From assembly GCF_003086295.3 (NCBI RefSeq), contig NC_092048.1:38502425-38566424 (forward strand): DNA of 64,000 bases, read 5' to 3'. Under the pieces are notes generated by a model, which was not told the origin of the DNA, ran no database searches, and saw only the letters and a program-made list of their open reading frames with translations. Shown here piece after piece: positions 47,338-58,889 of this stretch; positions within the stretch are counted from its first letter, which is position 1, and each line of letters opens with the position of its first letter. Made by a program: the position numbers and the translations under genes. The stretch is from Arachis hypogaea. Taxonomy: Eukaryota > Streptophyta > Magnoliopsida > Fabales > Fabaceae.

Positions 47338-47632
47338 AGCTGTTTTGGGCGTTAAACGCCCAAGAGGAGCATCTACTGGGCGTTTAACGCCAGTAGAGAT
47401 AGCCATCTGGGTGTTAAACTCCAAAAAGAAGCAGCTTCTGGGCGTTTAATGGCAGATTTACAGCATCCTGGGCGTTCAGAAAAACGCCCAGTGACAAAGG
47501 AGTTTCTGGCGTTTAACGCCAGCTAGAAGCACCAGCTAGAAGCACCAGCTGGGCATTAAACGCCCAGACCAAGCACCAGTTGGGCGTTAAACGCCCAAAA
47601 CATGTAGCAGTTGGGCGTTTAATGCCAGGATT
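47338..47632 (+). repeat. cluster of GGCGTTTAACGCC-type palindromes after pol
   Basis: About nine imperfect palindromes in 300 bp, beginning near 47346, 47376, 47407, 47438, 47468, 47503, 47550, 47580 and 47611. Most are ctgggcgtttaacgcccag or variants. The spacing is irregular (about 30-47 bp) and the region is non-coding. The same motif occurs in the LTRs and in the gag repeat. Confidence 0.9.
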
Positions 47633-48199
47633 GTAGGGAGTAGGTAATTTCGTTTTCAATTCAAATTTTTTCCATTTTTCATGTTTCAATTCATGATTTC
47701 TTGCATAAACATGTTACAAATCCTAATTTTTCAAATCCTTTTTCAAAAAGATATCAAATGTATCTTAATTCTAAGCATAAACTTTTTTTTAATCATCTTC
47801 AACTTCTTTTCAAATCTTTTTCAAAACAAATCTATCTCTTTTCCTTCTAAAATCTTTTCAACTCATTAATATCTTCTTCAAATCTTCACAATATCTTTTT
47901 CAAAATAAAGTTATCTTTTTCAATTATCTTTCATATTATTCATATCTTTTAAATTTTAAAGTTCATCCTTTTCCTATCATACTTATCTTTTACAAATCAT
48001 ATCTTTTATCATATCTTCTTCAAAATTTTCGAAAACCCACCCCCTTCCCTTTAAATCCTAGTTCGGCCTCCCCCTCCTTCACAATTCGGACTTGGCTCTC
48101 CTTATATCCCACTTCTTTCCTTTCTTTTGCTTGAGGACAAGCAAACCTCTAAGTTTGGTGTGTCTATCCGTGATCACTAAGCCAATACCCACTAAGATC
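47633..48199 (+). other. T/C-rich non-coding spacer of the Athila-like element
   Basis: A low-complexity run of ctttttcaaat-like sequence between the palindrome cluster and ORF3. It contains one copy of taagtttggtgt (48150-48161), repeated just before the 3' LTR. Confidence 0.6.
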
Positions 48200-49332
48200 A
48201 TGGCTCCTAAGGGAAAACAAACCAACTCAAGAGGCAAGAAAGAGAATATTCCAAAACCACTTTAGAATCAAGGGAAGTTCTTAACCAAAAAACATTCAGA
48301 CCATTACTACAAAATAATGGGTCTAAGGTCAGTGATCCCGAAAGTTAAATTCGATCTGAAAGAAGACGAATATCCAGAGTCCAAGAGCAAATTCGAAACA
48401 GGAGCTGGGAAGTCCTAGCTAATCCTAAAACAAAGGTGGGAAGAAACATGGTTCAAGAATTCTACGCAAATCTGTGGCAGAAGGACAGGCAGAGAATAGC
48501 TAGAACTGCATTCTATGACTATAGAACTCTGGTTAGAGGGAAGATTGTTCATACCTACCCTGACAAAATAAGGAAGATCTTCAAGCTGCCTCAACTGCAA
48601 GATGACCCAGACTCCTTTAATAGGAAAATGATGAGATCAAACCTGAGCTTGGACAAAATCCTAGAGGACATATGCCTCCCTGGAGCCAAATTGACAACCA
48701 ACACAAAGGGTGCCCCAAACTAACTCAAAAGAGGAGATCTCAAACCAGTCGCCAGAGGCTAGCTAGACTTCATTGGGCACTCTATACTGCCCACTAGCAA
48801 CCGCTCTGAGGTCACCATCAGAAGAGCAGTGATGATTCATTGCATTATGATGGAAAAAGAAGTAGAAGTTCATCAGCTGATTGCTTGTGAGCTCTACAAA
48901 ATTGCAAACAAGAACTCTAAAGATGCCAGATTGGCTTATCCAAGCTTGGTCTCTCTGTTATGTAAAGATGCTGGGGTAAAAATGGGAGTAGATGAGTATA
49001 TCTCAGTTGAGCAACCAATCACCAAAAAGTCTATAGAAGGACAACAAGTGCAGGACGACCCCATCAAAAGGAGAGCACAGGAGTTCCTCCTGGAAATCCC
49101 TCAAATTGAATACTGGGAGCGCCTAGAAACATCAGTCACCAAGTTGCAAGAAGCTGTGGATCAACTAAAAGAAGAACAGCAAAATCAAAACAGCATGCTC
49201 TGCAAACTGCTTAGAGAACAAGAAGAGCAAGGGCGTGAACTGAAGGAACTGAAGCGCCAGAATCTATCTTTTGAAGGGCCAAGCACTCCACAGACTAAAG
49301 AGGCATCCACCTCCCAAATTCAAGGTTGTTGA
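48200..49332 (+). pseudogene. third ORF of Athila-like element (env-position protein), broken
   Basis: Occupies the place of the env-like ORF in Athila elements. A start at 48200 gives a short Lys-rich N-terminus, then stops. The conserved part lies in another frame: NMVQEFYANLW near 48448, YRTLVRGKIVHTYPD near 48526 and IRKIFKLPQL near 48568. After stops at 48721 and about 48760 the same frame goes on at 48829-49332. It ends in a coiled coil rich in Gln/Glu/Lys with LKEEQQNQNSMLCKLLREQE. It resembles the plant putative transposon protein domain. I see no signal peptide or transmembrane segment, so an envelope role is not supported. Confidence 0.65.
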
Positions 49333-50418
49333 GTTCTAATCTTAGCCTTAACTCTGTGATAATTATTCTTATTAGAAATTTACCTTAGAAGTCATATATG
49401 AGTAGTAGTAATCAGTATCTCTATTTTAATTTTATCTCCAATTAAGCTATAATTTATTTTTCTCATCATCATCAAACATGAATAAAATAGCAGATTTTTT
49501 AGAATAAGGAAGCAATTTTTTTTCGAGTTCTTAATAAGGAAAATTCTAATTATCTATATGTGGTGGCAATGCTTTTTGTCTTCTGAATGAATGCCTGAAC
49601 AGTGCATGTTTTTTATATTGAATTTTATGAATGTTAAAATTGTTGGCTCCTGAAAGAATGATGAACAAGGGAAATATTATTGATAATCTGAAAAAATCAT
49701 AAAATTGATTCTTGAAGCAAGAAAAAGCAGTGAATACAAATACTTGCAAAAAAAAAAGAAGAGAGAGAAAAAGCAAGCAGAAAAAGCCAATAGCCCTTAA
49801 AACCAAAAGGCAAGGGTAATAAAAAGGATCCAAGGCTTGAGCATCAGTGGATAGGAGGGCCTAAAGGAATAAAATCCTGGCCTAGGCGGCTAAACCAAGC
49901 TGTCCCTAACCATGTGCTTGTGGCGTGAAGGTGTCAAGCCAAATGCTTGAGACTGAGCGGTTAAAGTCAAGGTCCAAAGCAAAAAAACAGAGTGTGCTTA
50001 AGAACTTTGGACACCTCTAATTGGGGACTTTAGCAAAGCTGAGTCACAATCTAAAAAGGTTCACCTAGTTATGTGTCTGTGGCATTTATGTATCCGGTGG
50101 TAATACTAGAAAACAAAGTGCTTAGGACCACGGCCAAGACTCATAAAATAGCTGTGTTCAAGAATCAACATACTAAACTAGGAGAATCAATAATACTATC
50201 TAAATTCTGAGTTTCTATGGATGCCAATCATTTTGAATTTCAAAGGATAAAGTGAGATGCCAAAACTGTTCGGAAGCAAAAAGCTACCAGTCCCGCTCAT
50301 CTAATTAGAATTTGAGCTTCACTTAAAACTCTGAGATATTATTGCTTCTTGATCCCTTTTTATCCTATTTTATTTGTCTAGTTGCTTGGGGACAAGCAAC
50401 AGTTTAAGTTTGGTGTTG
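49333..50418 (+). other. 3' non-coding region of the Athila-like element
   Basis: About 1.1 kb with no gene. The last 36 bases hold ggggacaagcaac and then taagtttggtgt (50405-50416) directly before the LTR. This is the position of a polypurine tract, but the sequence is only weakly purine-rich. Confidence 0.65.
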
Positions 50419-51960
50419 TGATGAGCAGATATTTTATACACTTTTTGGGGTTAATTTCATGTAGTTTTTAGTATGTTTTAGTTAGTTTTTAATATATTTT
50501 TATTAGTTTCTAGGCAAAATTTATATTTTTGGATTTTACTATGAGTTTATGTGTTTTTCTGTGATTTCAGGTATTTTCTGGCTGAAATTGAGGGAGCTGG
50601 GCGAAAATCTGATTCAGGCTGAAAAAGGACTGCAGATGCTGTTGGATTCTGACCTCCCTACACTCGAAATGAATTTTCTGGAGCTACAGAAGTCAAAATG
50701 GCGCTCTCTCAATTGCGTTAGAAAGTAGACATCCAGGGCTTTCCAGAAATATATAATAGTCTATACTTTGCTCAAGGATAAATGACGTAAACTGGCGTTC
50801 AACGCCAGTTCCATGTTGCATTCTGGCGTTAAACGCCAGAAACAGGTTACAAGTTGGAGTTAAACGCCCAAAACAGGTTACAACCTGGCGTTTAACTCCA
50901 GAAACAGCCTAGGCACGTGTAAAGCTCAAGTCTCAGCCCCAACACACACCAAGTGGGCTCCAGAAGTGGATTTCTGCACTATCTATCATAGCTTATTCAT
51001 TTCCTGTAAACCTAGGTTATTAGTTTAGTATTTAAACAACTTTTAGAGATTTATTTTGTACCTCATGACATTCTCACATTTTACATTGTATCTCTACGGC
51101 ATGAGTCTCTAAACTTCATGATTGGGGGTGAGGAGCTCTGCTACGTCTCGATGAATTAATGCAATTACTTCTGTTTTCTATTCAACCACGCTTGTTTCTA
51201 TTCTAAGATATTCACTCGTACTTAACCATGATGAATATGATGATCCGTGACACTCATCATCATTCTCAACCTATGAACGCGTGCCTGACAACCACTTCCA
51301 TTCTACCTTAGATTGCGTGTGTATCTCTTGGCCTCCTGGTTCATGATCAGAGTCTTCGTGGTATAGGCTAGAATTATTGGCGGCCATTCCTGAGATCCGG
51401 AAAGTCTAAACCTTGTCTGTGGTATTCCGAGTAGGATCAGGGAAGGGATGACTGTGATGAGCTTCAAACTCACGAGTGTTGGGCGTAGTGATAGACGCAA
51501 AAGAATCAACGGATTCTATTCCAACATGAGTGAGAACCAACAGATGATTAGCCGTGCGGTGACAGCGCATTTGGACCATTTTCACTGAGAGGATGGATGG
51601 TAGCCATTGACAACGGTGATCCACCAACATACAGCTTGCCATGGAAGGAGACCTGCGTGCGTGAGGAAGAAGACAGTAGGAAAGCAGAGATTCAGAAGGC
51701 AGAGCATCTCTAAAACCTCAATCTGTTCTCCACTACTGCATACAAGTACTATTTAATTTATGCTTTTTACTCTTCATAAATATAATCACTTTTATTATTG
51801 ATCTCCTGACTAAGAATTACAAAATAACCATAGCTTGCTTCAAGCGGACAATCTCCGTGGAATCGACCCTTACTCACGTAAGGTATTACTTGGACGACCC
51901 AGTGCACTTGATGGTTAGTGGTACGAGTTGTGAAAATTGTGATTCCCAATTCGTGCACCA
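50419..51960 (+). mobile_element. 3' LTR of Athila-like gypsy element (1542 bp)
   Basis: Begins tgatgagcag and ends gtgcacca, one base longer than the 5' LTR. Followed by tgtga (51961-51965), the target duplication. It carries the same set of palindromes (about 50792-50906). Confidence 0.95.
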
Positions 51961-52556
51961 TGTGACAACGACGGTGATGACGAGGCACGACAAAGCTGGC
52001 GGCACAAGGTGCGATGGCGGCCATGGAGCTCCTCAAATGGTGATGGGCTTTCTCTTAGCAAGCACGAACGACGGTGATGGTGACCTCTCTCCCTCTCGGC
52101 GCTACTCTCTACATTGGTTATGGTTTTCCACTAAGACGGTGATGGCGGCTCAATGTCAGATTCGCAGTGACACGTGTGACGGGTTCAGCGGTTTGGTGGT
52201 AACGCTAGTGGCAGGACGCAATGACTGGTATGGGCGTGTGTGTTTGTGAGTGTGTTATGCGTTAAGTGTGTATTAGTGGGGGATGACAGCGCTGGGTTAG
52301 GAACGGTGTGAGTTAGGGTTTGAGTAGAGTAAAATTAGGGTTTGGGTAGTTTAGATATTTTAAATAAAAATAAGAGTAATATAGTAATTGAAAACTAATT
52401 TTAATCCAATAATAATTATCTATAAAAATATTATTTATTCATCAACTCACGAATTATTTTCAAATAAATACTCTAATTCAAGAATTATAGATAACCAAAT
52501 TAATTTTCTTTTATAAATAGTTTATTATTTAATTTCTAAAAATTCAGTGTCTTACA
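51961..52556 (-). mobile_element. solo LTR, third segment
   Basis: Continues the E1-type LTR: GC-richer sequence, gtgtgtgtttgtg, gttagggtttgag, an AT-rich tail and gtgtcttaca at the end. It is followed by gtaat (52557-52561), the copy of the duplication at 35672. Confidence 0.88.
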
Positions 52557-53760
52557 GTAATGCCTTCCGGACTAAAGAATGCTGGAGCCACATACCAACG
52601 ACTGATGAACATGGTGTTTTCCTCCCATCTAGGAAAACTCATAGAAGTATTTGTGGACGACATGCTCGTCAAGACTAAGGACGACTTGGCTCTGTTGTCT
52701 GATCTCTCTGAGATTTTTTCCACAATAAAGAGGCATGGAATGAGATTAAATCCTTCAAAATACACTTTGCAGTGGAGGCCGAGAAGTTCTTAGGTTTCAT
52801 GCTCACTCAAAGAGGCATAGAGGCTAACCTGGACAAATGCATAGCAATATTAGAGATGAAAAGCCCGACTTATCTCAAAGAAGTTCAACAAATAAATGGA
52901 AGGTTGGCAGCATTATCCAGATTCTTAGCAGGATCAGCATTGAATTCTCTACCATTGTAATCGATACTGAAAAAGGGGACCAATTTGAATGGTTTGAAGA
53001 ATGTGAGCAAGCCTTCCAGAATTTTGAAGTGTTTTTGGGACGACCCCCGATATTAACCCGACCTAGTCCAAGAGAAGAGTTCATCCTCTACCTAGCAGTG
53101 GCAAGCCAAGCTGTAGCCTCAGCCTTGGGTCGGGAATATGAGAACGGATAACAACCCAGCTACTTCATGAGCAAAGCCTTACTAGGAGCTAAGCTAAACT
53201 ATCAAAAGATAGAAAAGTTCGCATATGCTCTTATCCTCACTTTCCAAAGGCTCCGACCTTACTTCTAGGCTCACACTATAAAGGTCTGAACTAATTAACC
53301 CATGAAGCACATCCTACAAAAAATAGAAACAGCAATCAAGTCCGAGTATCTAGCCGACTTTGTGGCTGAATACACTGAAAGTCAGGAATGTCCGAAAACT
53401 TGGAGCTTATATGTAGATAGATCATCTAATAAAGTCAAAAGTGAAGTAGGGGTCATCCTGAAAAATGAGCATAAACTCGGATAGAGCTTTCACTAAGGTT
53501 CAAGTTTCCTGCTGTCAATAACCAAGTAAAATATGAAGCCTTGCTGGCTAGCTTGAAGCTGGTTAAAGAAGTTAAGGAAGAAAGGTTGATAGTGTTTAGT
53601 GACTCCCAAGTAGTAACTTCAAAATTAATGGCACTTATCAAGGCAAAGATCCCAACATGAAAAAGTACCTAGAGGAAGCACAGGAACATCTAGAGCAGTT
53701 CTCGAAAAGAGAGGTTCGACACATAGTTTGAAAATCCAACGCTCGAGCAGATGCTCTTTC
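52557..53760 (+). pseudogene. RT end and both RNase H domains of second Tat-like element
   Basis: Picks up the RT exactly where it stopped at 35671: PSGLKNAGATYQRLM is near 52563, and the catalytic motif reads FVDD near 52651. A frame change near 52770 leads to KFLGFMLTQRGIEAN. Stops then scatter through the first RNase H (LYLAVASQAVASALG near 53090). The second, archaeal-type RNase H is recognised from WSLYVDRSSNKVKSEVG near 53401, with the usual DGS reading DRS. Confidence 0.82.
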
Positions 53761-55115
53761 CAAGTTAGCCAGCACCAAGCCATAGGGAACAATAAAAGTC
53801 TCATTCAGAAAACTCTCCATGCACCGTCAGTATCAAAAGGAGATGACAGCTCGAACATAATAGTCATATTCAACCAAAATTTAGGATGGATGACTTCCAT
53901 AGTCAACTATCTTAAATTCGATATCATTCCTGAGGATGAAAAAGAAGTACGAAGACTCATAAAGGAAGCACAAAATTACACCTTGGTCCACAACATTCTA
54001 TACAAAAGAGGGATATCAACACCTCTATTACAGTACGTCTTGACCACTAGTACCAAAGAGGTCATAGAGGAAGTATACAATGGCATATGTGGGAACCACT
54101 TAGGAGCCCGATCACTAGCCAAGAAGGTGATTCGAGCTGGCTTCTTTTGGCCAGCTTTGCAAAGAAAGCGGCCGCATTCATCAAAAAAATGCCCGCCTTA
54201 TCAGAAGCATGCAAACTTTCATGTCGCATCTCCCAAAGAGCTCACCAGCATCACCTCACCATGGCCATTCGCAAAATGGGGTCTCGATCTTCTCGAACCA
54301 TTCCCTCAAGCTCTAGAACAAGTAAAATACTTCATAATTGGAATTTGACTATTTTACTAAATTAATTAAGGCGGAACAATCATCACAGCCCAGCGAAGTG
54401 GAAAGTTTCTCTACAAGAATATTGTCACAAGGTTTGAAGTTTTCTACTCCATCACCCCAAATAATGGAACTCAATTTATTACTCGACCTTCAGGAAGTTG
54501 GTGGCCAGCCTTAAAATAAAGCACCAATTCACATCGGTAGAACACCCTCAAGCCAATGGACAAGATGAAGCTGCAAATAAAGTTATACTAGCCGGATTGA
54601 AGCGCTGACTACAAGAGGCAAAGGGATTGTAGGCAGATGAGCTTCCTCGGGTCTTATGCGCATATCGGACAGCTCTTCATTCCACAACAGGAGAGTTACC
54701 TTTCTGACTTGCTTATGGCGTAGACGCCATGATTCCCATAGAGATTGCTAAAGAATCACCAAGGGTTATAATCTACAATGAAGGGGTCAATATCCAAATG
54801 TAAAAGAAAGAATTCGACCTCATTCCCGAAGTCCAAGAATAAGCTCGGATCAAAGAAGAAGCACTAAAGTAAAGGATGGTTTTAAAGTACAATAAGAGGG
54901 TAATCAAAAGATACTTTACCCTGACTGACCCTATACTGATTCGAAATGATATCGGGATTCAGAAGTCGGGTGATGAAAAGTTGACTGCAAACTAGAAAGG
55001 ATCTTACAAGGTTGTTGAAGTCTTAGGGAAAGGTTACTACAAAGTCTCCGACTTATAAGGGAAGGAACTCTCGAGGTCGTGGCACGCATGTAATTTGAAA
55101 AAGTACTACAGTTAG
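53761..55115 (+). pseudogene. integrase of second Tat-like element, decayed
   Basis: GNHLGARSLAKKVIRAGFFW near 54094 marks the zinc-binding region. PFAKWGLDLLEPFPQ near 54265 contains the first catalytic Asp. The second motif reads TPNNGTQF near 54457, so the expected Asp-Asn is lost or shifted. The rest is broken by many stops. The C-terminal LGKGYYKV-like segment is near 55024-55050. Confidence 0.78.
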
Positions 55116-55769
55116 GAAGTGCACCTTATTCCCTAGTGTACTTTTTTCCCAATTTCATGATTTTTTTTCTCGAAAAGGATTTTTTATGAAGGGTGTTTTA
55201 ACGAGGCACCATAACAAGGGCTAAAGGTAGACAAAAATCCTTAGTAGCAAATTTATGTAAGGCATTTTTCATCTATCAATGATAAATCCACCTTTTCTTT
55301 AAAGATTTCTGTACAAACGTATTAATTTAAGCTCGAAACACTGCAAAAATCATTGCCCGACCCAGAGTGGTCGGCAAGATAAAGCGACAAAGTACAAATT
55401 AATATAAGAAGTTATATAAGAAATTCGTGAAACCGACCTCAACAATTAAGTCGGATCAAAACAAAATATAAAAGTAACTTGGTAAGGTCCGATTACACGA
55501 AGTCAGAACTTACAAAGGGAAAACGCGATATTTTGTGTCGATCTATTTCGCCGACATCGGTTTTAACTTAGCAAAAAAACAGCATTAAAAGTTGTCAAAG
55601 CAGATTTTCCAATTAAACGACTGTATAGGCTAAGATATATTTCAATAAAAAAAGGAAGCATTCACTTAAAACCCAAAATCATTATCAAAATGAAGAAAGA
55701 TTTTTAACAAAAATTTTAAAGTTGTTTAAAAACTACAACTAAGGCAAAATAAAAATTATTCAAAACTAA
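55116..55769. other. spacer between pol and the antisense relic
   Basis: Non-coding on both strands. It matches in position the 0.5 kb between pol and the antisense gene of the other Tat element. Confidence 0.55.
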
Positions 55770-57760
55770 CTACCATAAAGACCCACAGGTCAGGCCATAC
55801 AAAAGAAAATTATAAACAATGGAGCTCCTCGCCGGTAATAACATCCTCGGGCCAAGCAGAAGAGGACGGGAACAAATCAAAGGGAGGAGGTTGTTCTTTA
55901 GGCAGAGATAGGGTAGTATCATCATCCATTTGAACAAGTCCCTGAAAGCTCCCTCAGACTGAGGACCCGACGCTTTAAGATCAGGCATAGGAGTATCCTC
56001 ATCTTTCTCAGGTGCAGGGACTATTTTTTCATCCACCACAACATTATCAGTGGAGATTGGAGAAAGGTCAATCTCGAGAGCAAGAACCCAAAATTGAGCC
56101 TTCAAATTCTCCACCAGCTTATCCATCCCCTCAGCAACACTATCCTCTAAATCCTTGTAGTTATCCATTGCCTTGGATAGCTCATCCAATCATCCACCAA
56201 GTCAAGTCGTTTCCCGAAGACCCTGGTGTAACTCTCCTTAGCTTTCTTTTTTAAGCCCTCAGCCATGGCCAAAGCTGCCTTAAACTACTTGACCTTTTCT
56301 CGGGTTTCGGACAGATCGGACACATGGTCTCCTTCTCAGCTTCCAACTATTTATTCGTCTCCCTCAAAGATGCCACCTCATCTTGCGAGTTAGCCAGAGT
56401 GCTTTAAGTGGTGCCTAAGGGGGTCTTCTTCAACTCCTTCAACAAGGCCGCGCAGAGCCCAGCCGTCCGAACCCCTCATCGGGGCATGACCTGGAGGTGA
56501 GATTTTATAGCAACATCATCAATACTTATAATACTACGAGGAAGGACGTGCTTCTTACTCCAGGAAAAGGCATCAAAACCCTGTTCGTAGATGCCCAAGC
56601 TTGATGTCTTGTGCTTCTTGGGGGCCGGCTTAGGATTTGAAGGAGGCAAATGGTTTGCTTGTTTTGAAGGTGGAGGTATTTATTTCTCTGAGTTGGAGGA
56701 AATCAACCGAGGACCTAGATCGGGTGTAATCTTCACAATGGCAGAGGTGCCCGAGTCCAACTTGGAAGGCGAGGCCACTCCACCGGTCTCTTGTAGTTGT
56801 AGATTGCGAGTGGTAACACTCTTCCTCGTGGTCCATATATTTTTTATTACGGCCGACTTAGGAGCCATGTTTTCTGCACAACATCAAAAAATCAAAAACA
56901 AAGTTAGGCTTGAAATGTAGGATTAATGCCACCTCAAAAGAAAATATAAAGAAGGCTACATAGTTTGGATTGGAGTTGACTGAGGTTCCCTAAAAATTTC
57001 TTGATATCCAAATAAGGAACAGGATCCCAACACTCATGAAACAGGCCAACTATGCTCTCTTCGAGCATGTCTAAATAGTCCAAATTGTATTTAACTATCA
57101 CCGGTTTCTCTTTCTAGTATAAAGAAAAAATGGGGTTCATCGTTCTCGTAAAAAAATAGGTCGAACATTTCCAACAGCTCAAATTTTGAAAAGTAATTCT
57201 TAAAATCATAGAAAGACTCATCAAAGATAGAAAAATCCTTTTCCCCTGGACAGCCAAAAGGGAGACCCAGCCTTGTTTTTTGGAATTAGAATTAAAAGGC
57301 TTAGTAAGAACAAAGAGATAAAAGAATACCTTTAGAGAAGGTCGGACATTAAACTCTTGACATAAAAGCTGGTATATTTTCAGAAAACCCTAAGAATTAG
57401 GGTGCAGTTGGGTAAGAACAACATTGCAAGTCCAGAGGACATCAATTTCAAAATCGGAAAAAGGGAGGCGGACATCTAGCTTAGTAAAGAAGCAATCATA
57501 GGCATAGAAGAAGGGGCGTTTCGACTTATCAAGTCAGGAAAAGCATACCCTCTCTTCGGGATCAGCAACAACTATTTCATAGCTCCTTTCATCCTTTCGA
57601 TTTAGACACAACCTATGATGCCTACGAAATTGTTCAGTATACTCTCTATCAATCACAAGGACAGGAGTAAAGACAGTTATATCAACCCAGGTCAGGTCGG
57701 ACGGAACTTTGGTTAACATGTTGTGAATAACAGATGAAGACATAAAAGCTATACCTACAA
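55770..57760 (-). pseudogene. antisense gene of second Tat-like element, decayed
   Basis: Minus-strand pieces resemble the antisense gene at 26542-28324 in order and content. The first (57743-57534) holds an EERVCF end, like EDRVYH there. Near 57400 a frame reads TQLHPNS-stop-GF where the other gene reads LQLHPNGWAF; VRPSLKVFFYLF follows, like RPSVDLFFSLF. A later piece (56189-55770) aligns with the coiled-coil end (EGMDKLVENLKAQF against EGFERASIQAKF). Many stops and frameshifts. The likely start is 57743. Confidence 0.68.
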
Positions 57761-58539
57761 TGCAAGAAACAAAAAATTGTCACAAGAGAACTCGGACACC
57801 AATCCAAGAAAATCGAGTTATCATCAACAATTTGAAAAGGTACTAATTCGAAAATTTCTCGCACATAAAATATCATAACATACTTCCAAATACAGAAATG
57901 ATATCACTTTCAAACATGTAAAAGTGACATCATTTGGGGGCAAACATAGCTACCTCAAAGTTCATAATGACAGTTTCAAAGAAAATGTAAAACTCTTTAT
58001 CACGAACAATATCTCAAACTACCACTTAAAGCAAACACAGATACTACCCAAAAACATGAAAGTGAAACATAAAGCAAGAAAAAGGTAAAAAGGAGTACCA
58101 ACCTCGAAAAAATGCGAAGACAGAAGGGCACGCCTAGGTGGTGAAAACGTGAACGGTCCTTTCGAAAAGTGCAAATGAAATCCTCTAAAAGGGTTCAAGA
58201 TGGAAAAATCTTGAGTGATGGGATAGAGAACAAAGAAAATGAAAGGAGGAGAGAAAGTGAATGTTTCAAAAACAAAAAAAGAAAGAAGAGGGAAAAGGTG
58301 AAGTATTTATATGACACAATGGGTAAAAGAGATATTTTGCACCCCTCTATAATGTCATGCACGGATCCCAATAAAACTACCGCATAACGTACGCTGCGTT
58401 ATTAAGCAGCGAATGTTTCAAAAGCTTTTCAAATACGTCGAGTAATCGACCTCTTGAAGGTGGTGTACCTGAAGAAGGAAACCGAAGCCGCAAATGCTCG
58501 AGTCCAACCTTATAAAAACTCGGACTCAAGCAGGGGCAC
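57761..58539 (+). other. 3' non-coding region of second Tat-like element with polypurine tract
   Basis: No gene on the plus strand. caagcaggggcac (58527-58539) directly before the 3' LTR is the likely polypurine tract. Confidence 0.6.
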
Positions 58540-58750
58540 TGTTTATACCCTGGTCCAAAAACATAAAGCAATGCCCAATAAAGATAAAGGCCTACCCAAA
58601 AAAGGGTGGCCTCTTCTACTTGCCCGACCTCATAAGAGGTTGGGTACGATAAGGAGGTTCAACCCTGCTTATTCAAACAAGTGACTACCTCCCTAAATAT
58701 CTCCAACTATTTCTACCTCCTCTAAAAGGTAGATCTCAACAAACTTCAGA
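58540..58750 (+). mobile_element. 3' LTR of second Tat-like element, truncated
   Basis: Starts tgtttataccc and matches the first 210 bp or so of the 5' LTR at 32997. The match ends near aacaaacttc, after which unrelated AT-rich sequence follows, so roughly 290 bp of LTR and the target duplication are lost. Confidence 0.82.
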
Positions 58751-58889
58751 ACAAGTACATACATAATCAATTTTATATTTAAATCAACATTATTCAATAT
58801 TCATAATTTGACATACTCTAAATTTTTAAAATTAAAAAAAAATCACAAAATAAACCACATATCATGAATTATTATATCTTTAAAAGTCA

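Noticed and set aside
48200..49332. Viral envelope gene
   Set aside because: Position fits but there is no signal peptide, transmembrane segment or fusion-type feature.
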